From: Bacteroidales bacterium
GTDB taxonomy: Bacteria > Bacteroidota > Bacteroidia > Bacteroidales > WCHB1-69
Direction: 5' to 3'
NCBI GenBank assembly: GCA_024686335.1
Contig: JAILCI010000022.1
Span: 41,271-105,270 of the forward strand
DNA length: 64,000 bases
Part shown: piece after piece, positions 44,790-53,895 of the stretch
Numbering within the stretch: position 1 is the first letter of the stretch
How the letters are laid out: each line of letters opens with the position of its first letter
Notes under the pieces: generated by a model
Seen by the model: only the letters and a program-made list of their open reading frames with translations
Database searches by the model: none
What the model was told of the DNA's origin: nothing
Program-made: the position numbers and the translations under genes

Positions 44790-45088
44790 AAGTTTACATC
44801 ATTGTGAGAGAGAGAACACACGACCAAAACGCGCCACAGGAATTCGTATATTGCACCAACGATCCGGATGACGCCCTCATGTGCATGGCTGAGCACAGCG
44901 GCAAGAGCTACTATCTTGACTGCATCATCAAGGAATTCCCGGACACATGCAATCCGGAAACTCCGAACAGACCGTACAGTCCGTTAGATCCTGCCAATCC
45001 GTTTTATCCTTACAATCCGTACAGCCCGACAGTGACATACACATCAACATCCCGTCCGGTCAAAACTGGCGAAACCGAAAAAGAATAG
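44786..45088 (+). CDS. Phage early protein with Pro/Tyr-rich tail
   Basis: 100 residues, ATGA overlap and SD (GGAG). N-terminal 55 residues look folded (MKVYIIVRERTHDQNAPQEF); residues 56-90 repeat P-x-x-P and YNPY-type units. Function unknown. Confidence 0.6.
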   Translation: MKVYIIVRERTHDQNAPQEFVYCTNDPDDALMCMAEHSGKSYYLDCIIKEFPDTCNPETPNRPYSPLDPANPFYPYNPYSPTVTYTSTSRPVKTGETEKE

Positions 45089-45091
45089 AAT

Positions 45092-45319
45092 ATGATAATC
45101 ACCATCGACAACAGGTTCAATGTGGGAGACCGCGTGTGGATGCCAGACGGCAAGGGAGGCAAAGAGAAGGGCCAGGTAAGGGGAATGACGCTGCTTATGG
45201 CGGATCTGACCCAGAATCCGGCAAAGATAGTTTCCCAGTCCTTAAACTACAAATGCGTCGACATCCACGGCAGGGAGTTCTACTTCCACGAGAACCAACT
45301 GGACGAGAGAAAAATATGA
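45092..45319 (+). CDS. Small phage protein of unknown function
   Basis: 75 residues. FNVGDRVWMPDGKGGKEKGQVRG is an SH3-like strand pattern; ends FYFHENQLDERKI. The stop overlaps the next ATG (ATGA at 45316). Confidence 0.6.
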   Translation: MIITIDNRFNVGDRVWMPDGKGGKEKGQVRGMTLLMADLTQNPAKIVSQSLNYKCVDIHGREFYFHENQLDERKI

Positions 45320-45636
45320 GACGTATGAAAAAGCCCATGAAGGAAACAACCAGGATACACCTGATACTGAAAGGAACCTGGTACGACATGATCGCATCCG
45401 GAGAAAAGAAGGAGGAATACAGGGAAGGGAAAGAGTATTGGGAAAAGAGGATATGGAATGTCAGGGAAATAATCAGAACAATAGTGTTCCACAGAGGATA
45501 TAACGGGCCCACAATGGAGGTTGAATGCAACGGCATTGACATCGGGTTCGGAAAAGAGGAATGGGGCGCTGTGCCAGGAAAAATCTATTATGTGATCTCA
45601 CTCGGAAAAGTGATAGGGGAGGGAGATACCTTTTAA
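45316..45636 (+). CDS. ASCH/PUA-like domain protein
   Basis: 106 residues from the ATG at 45316. IHLILKGTWYDMIASGEKKEEYRE is the ASCH opening with its G-x-K/E-x-x-E/R pattern, and IVFHRGYNGPTMEVEC the following strands. ASCH domains bind RNA or modified nucleosides. A longer reading frame starting at 44947 overlaps other genes and is not used. Confidence 0.7.
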   Translation: MRRMKKPMKETTRIHLILKGTWYDMIASGEKKEEYREGKEYWEKRIWNVREIIRTIVFHRGYNGPTMEVECNGIDIGFGKEEWGAVPGKIYYVISLGKVIGEGDTF

Positions 45637-45654
45637 CCATTAGACCATTAACAC

Positions 45655-48600
45655 ATGATTGATAGAGATACTTTAGGCGAAATAAAATATCGCTCGGACA
45701 TTGTCTCCGTAGCGCAGAGTCTTGGACTTAATCCGAAAAAGAAAGGCCGCCTGTGGCTTACCGTATGCCCGTTCCATGACGACCACACACCGTCACTTAA
45801 CATCAACCAGCAGACAGGCACTTTCCACTGTTATGTGTGTGACAAGCATGGTGATGTGTTTGACCTTGTCCAGGAGATCAGACACTGCGATTTCATAGAG
45901 GCTGCCAAGATGCTGGCGAAGTCGTGCGGAGTGGAGATCAAAGAGGATCATCCGCGCGACGAGAGCGAGGTCCGCAAGGAGAAGGAACTCCTAGAGGCCA
46001 ACAGGATCGCATCCGAATTCTTCATTTCCAAGCTTGACGGCAGCGCACTGGAATACACACTGTCCAGGTTCGAGGAAGAGACTGTCAAGATGTGGGGCAT
46101 CGGATACGCTCCCAAGGAGTGGCACGCACTCAGGGACCACCTGAAGCAGCAGGGCATAAGCTGGGAGACTGGCATCGAGGCAGGACTGCTCAAGAAGGGT
46201 GATAAGGGCAATGTGTACGACGTCTTCCGCGGCCGCGTGGTATTCCCCATCCGCGACATCAGGGGACGTGTGGTCGCATTCTCCGGACGCGACATCACCG
46301 GCGAGGAGGGCGCCGCCAAATACCTCAACAGCCCGGAGACTCCTGTATACAAGAAGAGCAGGACCCTGATGGGTCTCGACACCGCGCTCCAGGGCATCCG
46401 CAAATATGATGTCTGCATACTGGTTGAAGGCAACGCGGATGTCGTGAAGATGCACCAGATAGGCATCAACAATACGGTGGCCGCGTGCGGCACCGCACTT
46501 ACAGAGGACCATCTCTCCATCATAGGAAAGTTCACCAGGAACGTGGCGCTGCTGTACGACAGCGACAACGCCGGACAGGCAGCGGCCATGAGAAGCGCGG
46601 AGATGATCACAAAGGCGGGACTCAACGCCGTGATCCTCACCATCCCGAACACAGAGGACGGGCAGAAGCAGGACCCGGACACATACTTCCAGAACAAGGA
46701 GCAGTTCAAGACATTCTACAACTCCTTCAAGAAGTCTTACTGGGTGCAGTTGGCAGAGATGAAGGCCGACAACTGCGAGAACGACGCACTGTACAAGTCC
46801 AAGACCATCCGCGAGATCGCCAAGCTCTTCTATCTCCGGAGACCGAGCGAGACGGCCGCCATCATCGACGAGCTGTCGGAGATCATCCCGACAAAAGCCT
46901 TATGGAACAAGGCCATAAAGGACATGAAGGAGAACGACAAGGAGGTGGAGCGGGAACAGGCCGCCAGCGAGCGAAGCGCCAGACAGAACGAGATGTACAC
47001 CAAGTACGGATTCTACGAGAAGGACCACTGCTACTGGTTCCACAATCCGAAAGGAGAGGGAATGTTCGAAGGCTCGAATTTCGTGATGGAGCCGCTTTTC
47101 CACATCGAGAGCACCATCAACGCCAAGCGACTCTACAGGATGACGAACACATACAACGTCACCCGCGTGGTAGAATTTCCCCAGAAGGACCTCATATCCC
47201 TGGCGGCATTCAAGCTCAGATGCGAGTCTCTGGGCAACTTCCTATTCAACGGAGGCGAGTACGGTCTCGCCAAGATCAAGAGCTATCTCTATGAGCAGAC
47301 TCAGACCTGCAAGGAGGTCACCCAGATGGGATGGCAGAAGCAGGGATTCTGGGCATGGGCCAACGGCATCTTCGACGGGCAGCAGTACCTTCCCATCACG
47401 GATGACGGCATCTGCAAGTTCAACGGCGAGAACTTCTACATCCCGGCACTGTCTTCCTTCTACAGATCCGACGACACCCTGTATAAGTTCGAGCGGAAGT
47501 TCGCCCACAAGCCGGGAAAGATAACCCTATACCAGTGGCTGGACCTCTTCACCAGGGTATACAAGGACAACGCCATTGTCGGGTTCTCCTTCTATGTGGC
47601 CACACTGTTCCGTGACATCATAGTAAGCCAGTTCCGGTTCTTTCCCATCCTGAACATCTTCGGCGTGAAGGGAAGCGGTAAGTCAGAGATGGCCGTGTCT
47701 CTCACGAATCTCTTCGGAGACCTGCCCGTCGGACTCAACATGACCAACGCTACCATCGCCGCAATGGCGGATCATGTCGCCCAGACACGCAACGCCCTTT
47801 GCCATATAGACGAGTACAAGAACTCCATCGAATATGACAAGGTTGAATTCCTGAAGGGACTGTGGGACGGAACCGGACGCAACAGGATGAACATGGACAA
47901 GGACAAGAAGAAGGAGATGACGGCCGTGGACGCTGGAATAATCCTCACCGGGCAGGAGATGCCTAAGGCGGATATCGCCCTCTTCAGCCGTGTGATCTTC
48001 ACGGCATTTGCGAAGTCCATCTTCACCGATGGAGAGAAGAAGCTGTTCAACGAATTGAAGGAAGTGGAGAAGGAAGGACTCACGCACATCACCAACGAGA
48101 TACTCGGTCATCGGAAGGAGTTCGCCGCCAAATACCGGGAGAACTTCGAGGCGGCAGGCAGCGAGCTGGAGAAATGGGTTGAGAAGAACGGAATAGAGGA
48201 CCGTATCTGGCGCAACTGGATGGTGGTCATCGCGGCTCTGAGGACCATACGCGAGTTCATCGAGCTCCCGTTCTCGTACGAGAAGGCAGTGGAGAAGATG
48301 GCATCTATGATCAGCAACCAAAACACCGAGACTCTGAAGGACAACGAGGTCAACACCTTCTGGGAAATCTTCTCCTTCCTTGCCAAGGACGGATCCATCG
48401 AGGAGGACTACGACTACAAGATTCTCCACGTCACAAGCTTCAGAACCAACAAAGTAGACATGGAGAGGACCATGAGAGTGCTGGTGATCGACAAGACGCG
48501 CGTTCTGCAGCTGTACAACAAGCACTGCAAGATATCCGGCATTAAGGCAATACCTTTGTCCACACTCAAGTTCTACCTCCAGAACAGTCCCGACTACCTG

Positions 48601-48792
48601 GGAGAGAAAGTCTTCAAGATGAAGAGGAGGATTGAGCGCCTGCAGGACAAGCAGACACAGAGGGAGGATGCTACGGACTACATGAACCCGACGGTTCAAT
48701 ACCGCGTCATCAGCACTAGAGCAGACTGCTTCAACTATGATGCTCTCGGCATCGACATCGAGAACGAGTACAGTGATCTGGAGGAGTTCTAG
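45655..48792 (+). CDS. Phage primase-helicase (CHC2 zinc finger, TOPRIM, SF3-like ATPase)
   Basis: 1045 residues. Zinc finger C38-x2-H41 ... C59-x2-C62; TOPRIM with LVEGNADVVKM (near residue 257) and LLYDSDNAGQAA; then a long linker and an ATPase domain with Walker A GVKGSGKSE (near 670) and CHIDEYKN as Walker B-like. It should lay primers and unwind DNA at the phage replication fork. It is immediately followed by an iteron array. No separate helicase loader is seen. Confidence 0.85.
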   Translation: MIDRDTLGEIKYRSDIVSVAQSLGLNPKKKGRLWLTVCPFHDDHTPSLNINQQTGTFHCYVCDKHGDVFDLVQEIRHCDFIEAAKMLAKSCGVEIKEDHPRDESEVRKEKELLEANRIASEFFISKLDGSALEYTLSRFEEETVKMWGIGYAPKEWHALRDHLKQQGISWETGIEAGLLKKGDKGNVYDVFRGRVVFPIRDIRGRVVAFSGRDITGEEGAAKYLNSPETPVYKKSRTLMGLDTALQGIRKYDVCILVEGNADVVKMHQIGINNTVAACGTALTEDHLSIIGKFTRNVALLYDSDNAGQAAAMRSAEMITKAGLNAVILTIPNTEDGQKQDPDTYFQNKEQFKTFYNSFKKSYWVQLAEMKADNCENDALYKSKTIREIAKLFYLRRPSETAAIIDELSEIIPTKALWNKAIKDMKENDKEVEREQAASERSARQNEMYTKYGFYEKDHCYWFHNPKGEGMFEGSNFVMEPLFHIESTINAKRLYRMTNTYNVTRVVEFPQKDLISLAAFKLRCESLGNFLFNGGEYGLAKIKSYLYEQTQTCKEVTQMGWQKQGFWAWANGIFDGQQYLPITDDGICKFNGENFYIPALSSFYRSDDTLYKFERKFAHKPGKITLYQWLDLFTRVYKDNAIVGFSFYVATLFRDIIVSQFRFFPILNIFGVKGSGKSEMAVSLTNLFGDLPVGLNMTNATIAAMADHVAQTRNALCHIDEYKNSIEYDKVEFLKGLWDGTGRNRMNMDKDKKKEMTAVDAGIILTGQEMPKADIALFSRVIFTAFAKSIFTDGEKKLFNELKEVEKEGLTHITNEILGHRKEFAAKYRENFEAAGSELEKWVEKNGIEDRIWRNWMVVIAALRTIREFIELPFSYEKAVEKMASMISNQNTETLKDNEVNTFWEIFSFLAKDGSIEEDYDYKILHVTSFRTNKVDMERTMRVLVIDKTRVLQLYNKHCKISGIKAIPLSTLKFYLQNSPDYLGEKVFKMKRRIERLQDKQTQREDATDYMNPTVQYRVISTRADCFNYDALGIDIENEYSDLEEF

Positions 48793-48822
48793 ACCGTAGA
48801 GAAAAAACGCCAATAATTATGA

Positions 48823-48852
48823 CAAAAAGACCGCTCAAAAGCGGCCTTTTTT
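48823..48852 (+). terminator. Terminator after the primase-helicase gene
   Basis: CCGCT/AGCGG stem flanked by A5 and T6 runs. Confidence 0.7.
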
Positions 48853-48925
48853 GTTATATGCCTATGGATGAGCAAATTATGTTTTTCTAAAAAAATTTTT
48901 TTCATTCCTACTTGACGTTTTTTTC

Positions 48926-49143
48926 TTGTAACTTTTGTAACTTTTGTAACCACCAATAAGATAGATAGTTAAGTATCAAAAACCCTTGTAACTTTTTGTA
49001 ACTTTTTGTAACCGGAGGCGATTTTGGGCCTCTGGTTACAAAGTTGTAACCATTTGTAACCGTTTGTAACCGTTTTTTGGGGTCTAAAAAAATGCTAACT
49101 TACTGATACTCAGACTGGCGGGTTTTGGTTACAAAAGTTACAA
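48926..49143. repeat. Iteron array (TTGTAAC), candidate phage replication origin
   Basis: Twelve copies in 218 bp: plus strand at 48926, 48935, 48944, 48986, 48996, 49006, 49044, 49054 and 49064; minus strand at 49035, 49128 and 49137. Neighbours within groups are 9-10 bp apart, about one helical turn. AT-rich DNA flanks both sides. The 487-bp gap holds no gene. Confidence 0.75.
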
Positions 49144-49229
49144 ATTTTGAGGGCAAAAAATAGGGGGTTCCTGAAAAAATATTTTTTTTCGTGATTGCTG
49201 CAATTTTTTCTAAAGTATTGCTTTAATTA

Positions 49230-49262
49230 TGTCCCGTAATTCATTGGAATTTAGTATATTTG
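49230..49262 (+). promoter_or_regulatory. Phage promoter P1 (TGTCCC ... TATATTTG)
   Basis: TGTCCC at 49230-49235, -7 box at 49255-49262, start-to-start 25 bp; serves the gene at 49280. Confidence 0.5.
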
Positions 49263-49279
49263 CCGTCAAATTTTAGTGA

Positions 49280-49867
49280 ATGGCCGAGTGCTATAGTATC
49301 AATATGCGGGTTGACCCTCTGGTAAAAAGGTGGATGGATCGCAGTTTCAAGATCGACCATGGCCGCTACTGGCTTGGGGACAGTTTCTACTACGGTCTTG
49401 TCAGCGCCATGCTCTGCCAGTCCGGCAGGGTGGGGACACCTACCGTGATTCCCGACAAGTACGAGCGTTTCGTTTCTGTCAGGGTATGCATCACCGAGTT
49501 TGACTTCTACCACTACGGATGGGAGGTGAGCATCACACAGGAACTGCGATTCTCCAGACTGGTAAGGTCCATGCTCGTAGACGAGTGTCTCCGCTCGGTG
49601 GCGATCATGCGGGCGCGTTACGACATGCCTCTATCCCAGGCCATCAATTTCTATACCGTGTACTACCGTCTGGATGACGACGACATCAAGTTCGACACGC
49701 TCCGCAAGACATACCAGCGGAAGTACCAGGACATAGAGAAGGAGTACAGGAATCTGGACATGGCGGCGATGACGGACTTCGGTTTCAAGGACTACACTCC
49801 CACGCACAAGGACCTTCGCCTCCATGACCGTAGAGGAGACCCTTCTCAGATGACACTTGACTTCTAA
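49280..49867 (+). CDS. Conserved-looking phage protein of unknown function
   Basis: 195 residues. Aromatic, mixed alpha/beta; MRVDPLVKRWMDRSFKIDHGRYWLGDSFYYG suggests a compact enzyme-like or DNA-linked fold, but no motif is decisive. A helical, charged stretch occupies 140-170. Lies between the origin-like array and the virion genes. Confidence 0.6.
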   Translation: MAECYSINMRVDPLVKRWMDRSFKIDHGRYWLGDSFYYGLVSAMLCQSGRVGTPTVIPDKYERFVSVRVCITEFDFYHYGWEVSITQELRFSRLVRSMLVDECLRSVAIMRARYDMPLSQAINFYTVYYRLDDDDIKFDTLRKTYQRKYQDIEKEYRNLDMAAMTDFGFKDYTPTHKDLRLHDRRGDPSQMTLDF

Positions 49868-49886
49868 CCTTTAACACATATATGAT

Positions 49887-50336
49887 ATGAATGATCTGAA
49901 AAGAAGCTGCTATTCCGGATCAATGCCCGGAATCAAGTCGATAAGTTTTTGCCACGTCTCCGAGGTTGAATCCATAACTGTCGTTGGAGTGGACTCTGTG
50001 ACTGTCACGCTGAAGTCCTCGGGCAACTGGGGAGTCATCAACGGGAAGAGGATGACGGCAAGCGCAGGACATCAAGGAAAGAACTGGTCTCAGAAGGTCA
50101 ACGCTACCCTGCCCGGATGGACAATGACCGAAGTGACGGGATATACCCGTCTGGCCACCGGTCGCTATCTTGTGAAGTTCACAGACAAAGCTGGCGATAC
50201 TTGGCTTGCCGGTTACGGGACACCACTCCATCTCAGTCTGTCCAAGACGGCTCCGAGCACACCTGCCGAATACCAGGGTGTAGATTTGACATTCTCTTGC
50301 GACAGTGAATTCGGTTTTCTAAAGCTGGTTGAATAG
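49887..50336 (+). CDS. Beta-rich phage protein of unknown function
   Basis: 149 residues with alternating strands and glycines, resembling small virion decoration proteins. 19 bp after the previous gene, before the protease gene. No family recognised. Confidence 0.55.
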   Translation: MNDLKRSCYSGSMPGIKSISFCHVSEVESITVVGVDSVTVTLKSSGNWGVINGKRMTASAGHQGKNWSQKVNATLPGWTMTEVTGYTRLATGRYLVKFTDKAGDTWLAGYGTPLHLSLSKTAPSTPAEYQGVDLTFSCDSEFGFLKLVE

Positions 50337-50349
50337 GGTTTCCTTGCAT

Positions 50350-50385
50350 TGTCCCAAAACATTTTTCCGGCTCTCCATATTTTTG
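50350..50385 (+). promoter_or_regulatory. Phage promoter P2 (TGTCCC ... TATTTTTG)
   Basis: TGTCCC 50350-50355, -7 box 50378-50385, start-to-start 28 bp; serves the protease-capsid genes. Confidence 0.65.
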
Positions 50386-50406
50386 CCGCCGAAAACCTGA
50401 TAGGAT

Positions 50407-51474
50407 ATGGCAAAGCAATATTTGAACATTACAAAACCGACGGCAAACAAGGCCCGCATCGAGATCGACGGCACCATCGGCGGCTTCGACTGGGACACCT
50501 GGGAGTATAAGAACACCGGTTCCGACATTCGCAAACAGCTCAAGGAAATATCCAAGCTGGATGTGGACGAGATTGAGGTGCTCATCACCTCTTTGGGCGG
50601 CTATGTGGATGATGCGCTGCAGATCCACGATGCCCTGAAGAGCCATCCGGCCAAGGTCACTACCATCGTGCAGGGCTTCTGCGCCAGTGCGGCCACCGTC
50701 ATTGCCTGCGCCGGCGACGAGCGCATCATCTCTCCTAATGCTTTTTATCTGATTCACAAGTGTAAGAGCAGTGTGTGGGACGCCAACGAGAATGCCCTGG
50801 AAGCGGAACTTGATGATCAGCGCACCATCAACGGAACCATTCTGAACATCTACAAAAGTGTGTTGAAGAAAGACGAGGCGGATCTTCGCTCTCTTTTTGA
50901 AGCGAACAATGGATCCGGCAAGTGGATCACCGCCGAGGATGCGCTTGATTTTGGCTTCGCCACCAAGATCCAAGAGTTTGACAACGACAGCAAAAAACCG
51001 GCAACAGCGATGGCGCGGTTCCTGAACCACGCCCGCGCCGTGTTCCCGGATCAAAACAAATACAAACCAAACCCCACTCAAATGAAAAAAGTACTACTCA
51101 GCTTCGCTCTGCTGGGCGCTCTCCTTGCTTTTAAGGACGACGCCGAGTATGACGAGAAAGAGGGCCTGCAGCTCAACCCTGACCAGCTGCGGACCCTGGA
51201 GGACACCCTGAAGGCATACGATGACCTGAAGACGAAAGCCTCTTCCACCGAGAGCGACCTTCAAGGCGCGAAAGACGCATTGGCAACGGCCGAGGCTACT
51301 ATCGCAGACAAGGACGCCCTCATTGCCACCCTCACCGCCGAGCGCGACGACTACAAGGCCAAGTACGAGAACGCCCCCGCCACCGTGCCGGGCGTGAACG
51401 GAAAGGATGTGAACCCTGAACCCGTTGACGTGACCGACAACCCGGTCTATGACGAGCTTGAAAAATTTCTCTAA
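50407..51474 (+). CDS. ClpP-like prohead protease fused to a scaffold domain
   Basis: 355 residues. Residues 1-200 form a ClpP/S14-like fold: SLGGYVDDALQIHDAL, nucleophile S94 in GFCASAATVIA and H117 in FYLIHKC. Residues 255-330 are a charged coiled coil, as in phage scaffolds. An in-frame ATG at 51082 (codon 226) could start a separate 130-residue scaffold, as Nu3 inside gene C of lambda. It cleaves capsid-associated proteins during head assembly. Confidence 0.85.
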   Translation: MAKQYLNITKPTANKARIEIDGTIGGFDWDTWEYKNTGSDIRKQLKEISKLDVDEIEVLITSLGGYVDDALQIHDALKSHPAKVTTIVQGFCASAATVIACAGDERIISPNAFYLIHKCKSSVWDANENALEAELDDQRTINGTILNIYKSVLKKDEADLRSLFEANNGSGKWITAEDALDFGFATKIQEFDNDSKKPATAMARFLNHARAVFPDQNKYKPNPTQMKKVLLSFALLGALLAFKDDAEYDEKEGLQLNPDQLRTLEDTLKAYDDLKTKASSTESDLQGAKDALATAEATIADKDALIATLTAERDDYKAKYENAPATVPGVNGKDVNPEPVDVTDNPVYDELEKFL

Positions 51475-51492
51475 CCATTAAAAACATTAATC

Positions 51493-52818
51493 ATGGCAAG
51501 TGTTTTAACCACCACCCAAATCGTGGCCGAATTCGGCCAGTATTATATCAAAGAGGGGCAAAACCGCAGCCGTCTCATCCGCTCCCTGCAGCAGATGCCC
51601 GAGACGCTGGAGAAATACGCCCGTCACATCCGCACTACCGAGACGGCTTACCGTATGGCAAACTACCGTCACGGCAGCGTGCTTCAACCCTTCACCACCA
51701 CCTTCAATCCTGTCAGCGAGATCGAGTTCATCCCGAACGAGATCAAACTGCAGAAGATCAAGGTCAACGCCCGCTTCACTCCGGACGAGATTGAGGACTC
51801 CTGGCTCGGATTCATGAGCGGAAACACCACCCGCAACAAGAAGGACTGGCCCATCGTGCGTTTCCTGATGGAAGAGTACCTCGCCAAGCAGATCGGTGTT
51901 GACCGTGAGGAACTGATGGTCTATAAGGGCGTCCGCAACGATGCCGGTTCCACCCCGTCCGCCTGTATGGACGGTATCCGGAAGCAGCTCATTGACGGCG
52001 CCAACAAGAGCGCGTACCCCATCAATGTCATTCAAGGCATCGGTGCCCTGGACGAAGACAGCATCTTCGACCAGATTGAGAAGTTTGACGAGTCCCTTCC
52101 GTCCCTGTACCGCACGCAGCCCGTCATCATCTTCGTTTCACCGAAGTGGTTCCGCGCCTTCATGAAGGACCGCCGTGCGCAGACCTTCTATCAGTTGCGC
52201 AACGAGAACGACCTGGACACCGCCATCGACTTCACCGGCGGCCGCCACCGTCTTGTTGCTCTTCCTTCCATGGAAGGCACCAACGACCTCTGGGCAACGG
52301 TACCCGACAACCTGTTGTGGCTCACCATCCGCGACATGAGCACCGCCTCCGCCGACATGCAGGCAATCCACTACGATGTGGATGTGATGCTTGACTGGTG
52401 GGAGGGCATCGGCTTTGCCTGCAACCAGATGGTATGGGCCACCGCCGAGACTGTCGGCGCGCCTTCCGCCATCGACACCGCCAGCCCCGTTGACGGCATC
52501 ATCGCCCGCAGCATCTTCCCGAGAGTGAAAGCCGCCACCGATGTTGATCACGAAAGCGCCAAGGTGTCCGGAGATGTTTTGGGCGACCTGCCTGACGATG
52601 CCACTGTGAAGGTGAACTACGGCACCGCCACCACCCTCGGAACCCTTTCTTCCTCTCTCACTCCTACCAAAGGTGTGTATTCCGCCACGCTCGGTTCCCT
52701 GAGCGCATCGACGAAGTACTACTACCGTCTGGAGGTGACCATCGACACCGACAAGTACGTTTCCGAGACCAAGGACTTCACCACCGAAGCCGCTCCGGCT
52801 GCCGGAGGCCAGTCTTAA
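51493..52818 (+). CDS. Major capsid protein with C-terminal Ig-like domain
   Basis: 441 residues right after the protease-scaffold, the usual place of the HK97-type capsid gene. The first ~340 residues form the shell domain (ITEFG-type N arm, PVIIFVSPKWF, TVPDNLLWLTIRD). The last ~90 are an Ig/FnIII-like module ending YYYRLEVTIDTDKYVSETKDFTT. No obvious protease cut site was identified. The shell call rests mainly on context and size. Confidence 0.8.
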   Translation: MASVLTTTQIVAEFGQYYIKEGQNRSRLIRSLQQMPETLEKYARHIRTTETAYRMANYRHGSVLQPFTTTFNPVSEIEFIPNEIKLQKIKVNARFTPDEIEDSWLGFMSGNTTRNKKDWPIVRFLMEEYLAKQIGVDREELMVYKGVRNDAGSTPSACMDGIRKQLIDGANKSAYPINVIQGIGALDEDSIFDQIEKFDESLPSLYRTQPVIIFVSPKWFRAFMKDRRAQTFYQLRNENDLDTAIDFTGGRHRLVALPSMEGTNDLWATVPDNLLWLTIRDMSTASADMQAIHYDVDVMLDWWEGIGFACNQMVWATAETVGAPSAIDTASPVDGIIARSIFPRVKAATDVDHESAKVSGDVLGDLPDDATVKVNYGTATTLGTLSSSLTPTKGVYSATLGSLSASTKYYYRLEVTIDTDKYVSETKDFTTEAAPAAGGQS

Positions 52819-52833
52819 TCCACTAATTGTACG

Positions 52834-52861
52834 ATAGAGACGCGGCGTGCCGCGTCTCTAT
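52834..52861. repeat. REP-like perfect palindrome (TAGAGACGCGGC type)
   Basis: 13-bp arms with a GT centre, between the capsid gene and the next gene; might also end transcription. A related copy is at 56539-56568. Confidence 0.8.
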
Positions 52862-52898
52862 AATTTTCAAATCGTTAAACCATAAAAATCATAAGAAT

Positions 52899-53753
52899 AT
52901 GTCTAATATTTGTCCCGATTCATTTGAAGACCTCGTCCGCCCGGAAAGCTGTCAGAAGACGGTGGGCGGTATGGTCACCGAATTCCTGTATGGCCTGAAA
53001 GACGATGTGGCAAACTGGCCCGAAAAAGTGGCCGCCGCCTTGCGTACGGGTTTGTCCGCCTATGTGGAGACCGTCGCCGGTTCCAACCTGGTGATGGCAT
53101 CCGGCAAGCGTCTCTTCCGCCTCCAGGTGAAGAAAGGTTCCGCCGAACTCAAGTATGCCCTTCAGGGCGAAAGCGGTGCTCGCTCTTTCCGCGCCACCCT
53201 TGAATGCAACATCCCCGGTTTCCGCGCCGCCATCCTTGGATTCCTGGCTGCCACCGCCAACAAGGAACTGGTCATCTTGGCCAAGACCCGCAGCGGCGAA
53301 TGGCATCTGCTGGGCAATGCCGACGAGGGCGTGGAGTACGACACCGCCGAGGCTATGACCGGTAAGGCCGGCACGGATCCGAGCGGTGCAAATGTCACCT
53401 TCGCCATCGACACCGATGCGGCCACCGTCTATAACGGCGACATCGACTCGCTGAAGACGGTTGACGGCACTGCCGCCACCATCGTGATCGGCACGGAGAC
53501 CATCTCCGGAACGAGCGCAACTCTCAAGGCTACTGCCACTGCCAACGACAGCACGATCTCCAAGGTCGGCTTCCGCTACAAGGCAGAAGGCTCAACAGAC
53601 TGGACCAACGCCAATGTTTCTTCCTTCACCTCCGGAACGGAGTTCTCCAAGACTGTCACCTCACTCACTGCAGGCGATTATCTCTACTACGCCTACATGG
53701 TTGTCGACGGCCACGAGGTTTACACCGAAACCTACGCTTTCACCATCGCATAG
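52899..53753 (+). CDS. Virion protein with C-terminal Ig-like domain
   Basis: 284 residues from the ATG at 52899 (MSNICPDSFEDL). N-terminal ~170 residues are a compact fold conserved beside capsid genes; the end (STISKVGFRYKAEGSTDW... to YTETYAFTIA) is an Ig/FnIII-like module like the one on the capsid protein. Likely a capsid decoration or head-tail protein. Confidence 0.65.
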   Translation: MSNICPDSFEDLVRPESCQKTVGGMVTEFLYGLKDDVANWPEKVAAALRTGLSAYVETVAGSNLVMASGKRLFRLQVKKGSAELKYALQGESGARSFRATLECNIPGFRAAILGFLAATANKELVILAKTRSGEWHLLGNADEGVEYDTAEAMTGKAGTDPSGANVTFAIDTDAATVYNGDIDSLKTVDGTAATIVIGTETISGTSATLKATATANDSTISKVGFRYKAEGSTDWTNANVSSFTSGTEFSKTVTSLTAGDYLYYAYMVVDGHEVYTETYAFTIA

Positions 53754-53782
53754 GTGTAGTTTTTTCATACGTTTTGATTGCA

Positions 53783-53817
53783 AACAGGACTTCTGCCAAG
53801 GGAAGTCCTGTTTTTTT
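53783..53817 (+). terminator. Terminator of the capsid operon
   Basis: 11-bp perfect stem AACAGGACTTC/GAAGTCCTGTT, then T7. Confidence 0.88.
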
Positions 53818-53830
53818 GATGCAAAAAAGT

Positions 53831-53866
53831 TGTCCCAAAGGTTTCCTTCTCCCTATTCTACTTTTG
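53831..53866 (+). promoter_or_regulatory. Phage promoter P3 (TGTCCC ... TACTTTTG)
   Basis: TGTCCC 53831-53836, -7 box 53859-53866, 28 bp start-to-start; serves the first DUF4417 gene. Confidence 0.65.
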
Positions 53867-53895
53867 CCGCCAAAACACTACACGAAGCGACAAAG

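Noticed and set aside
44947..45315. Extension of the ASCH protein
   Set aside because: It lies over two other well-supported genes in another frame; the ATG at 45316 is in an ATGA overlap.
53614..53895. Long N-terminal extension of DUF4417 copy 1
   Set aside because: It overlaps the previous gene, a terminator and promoter P3; the ATG at 53896 gives the same start as copy 2.
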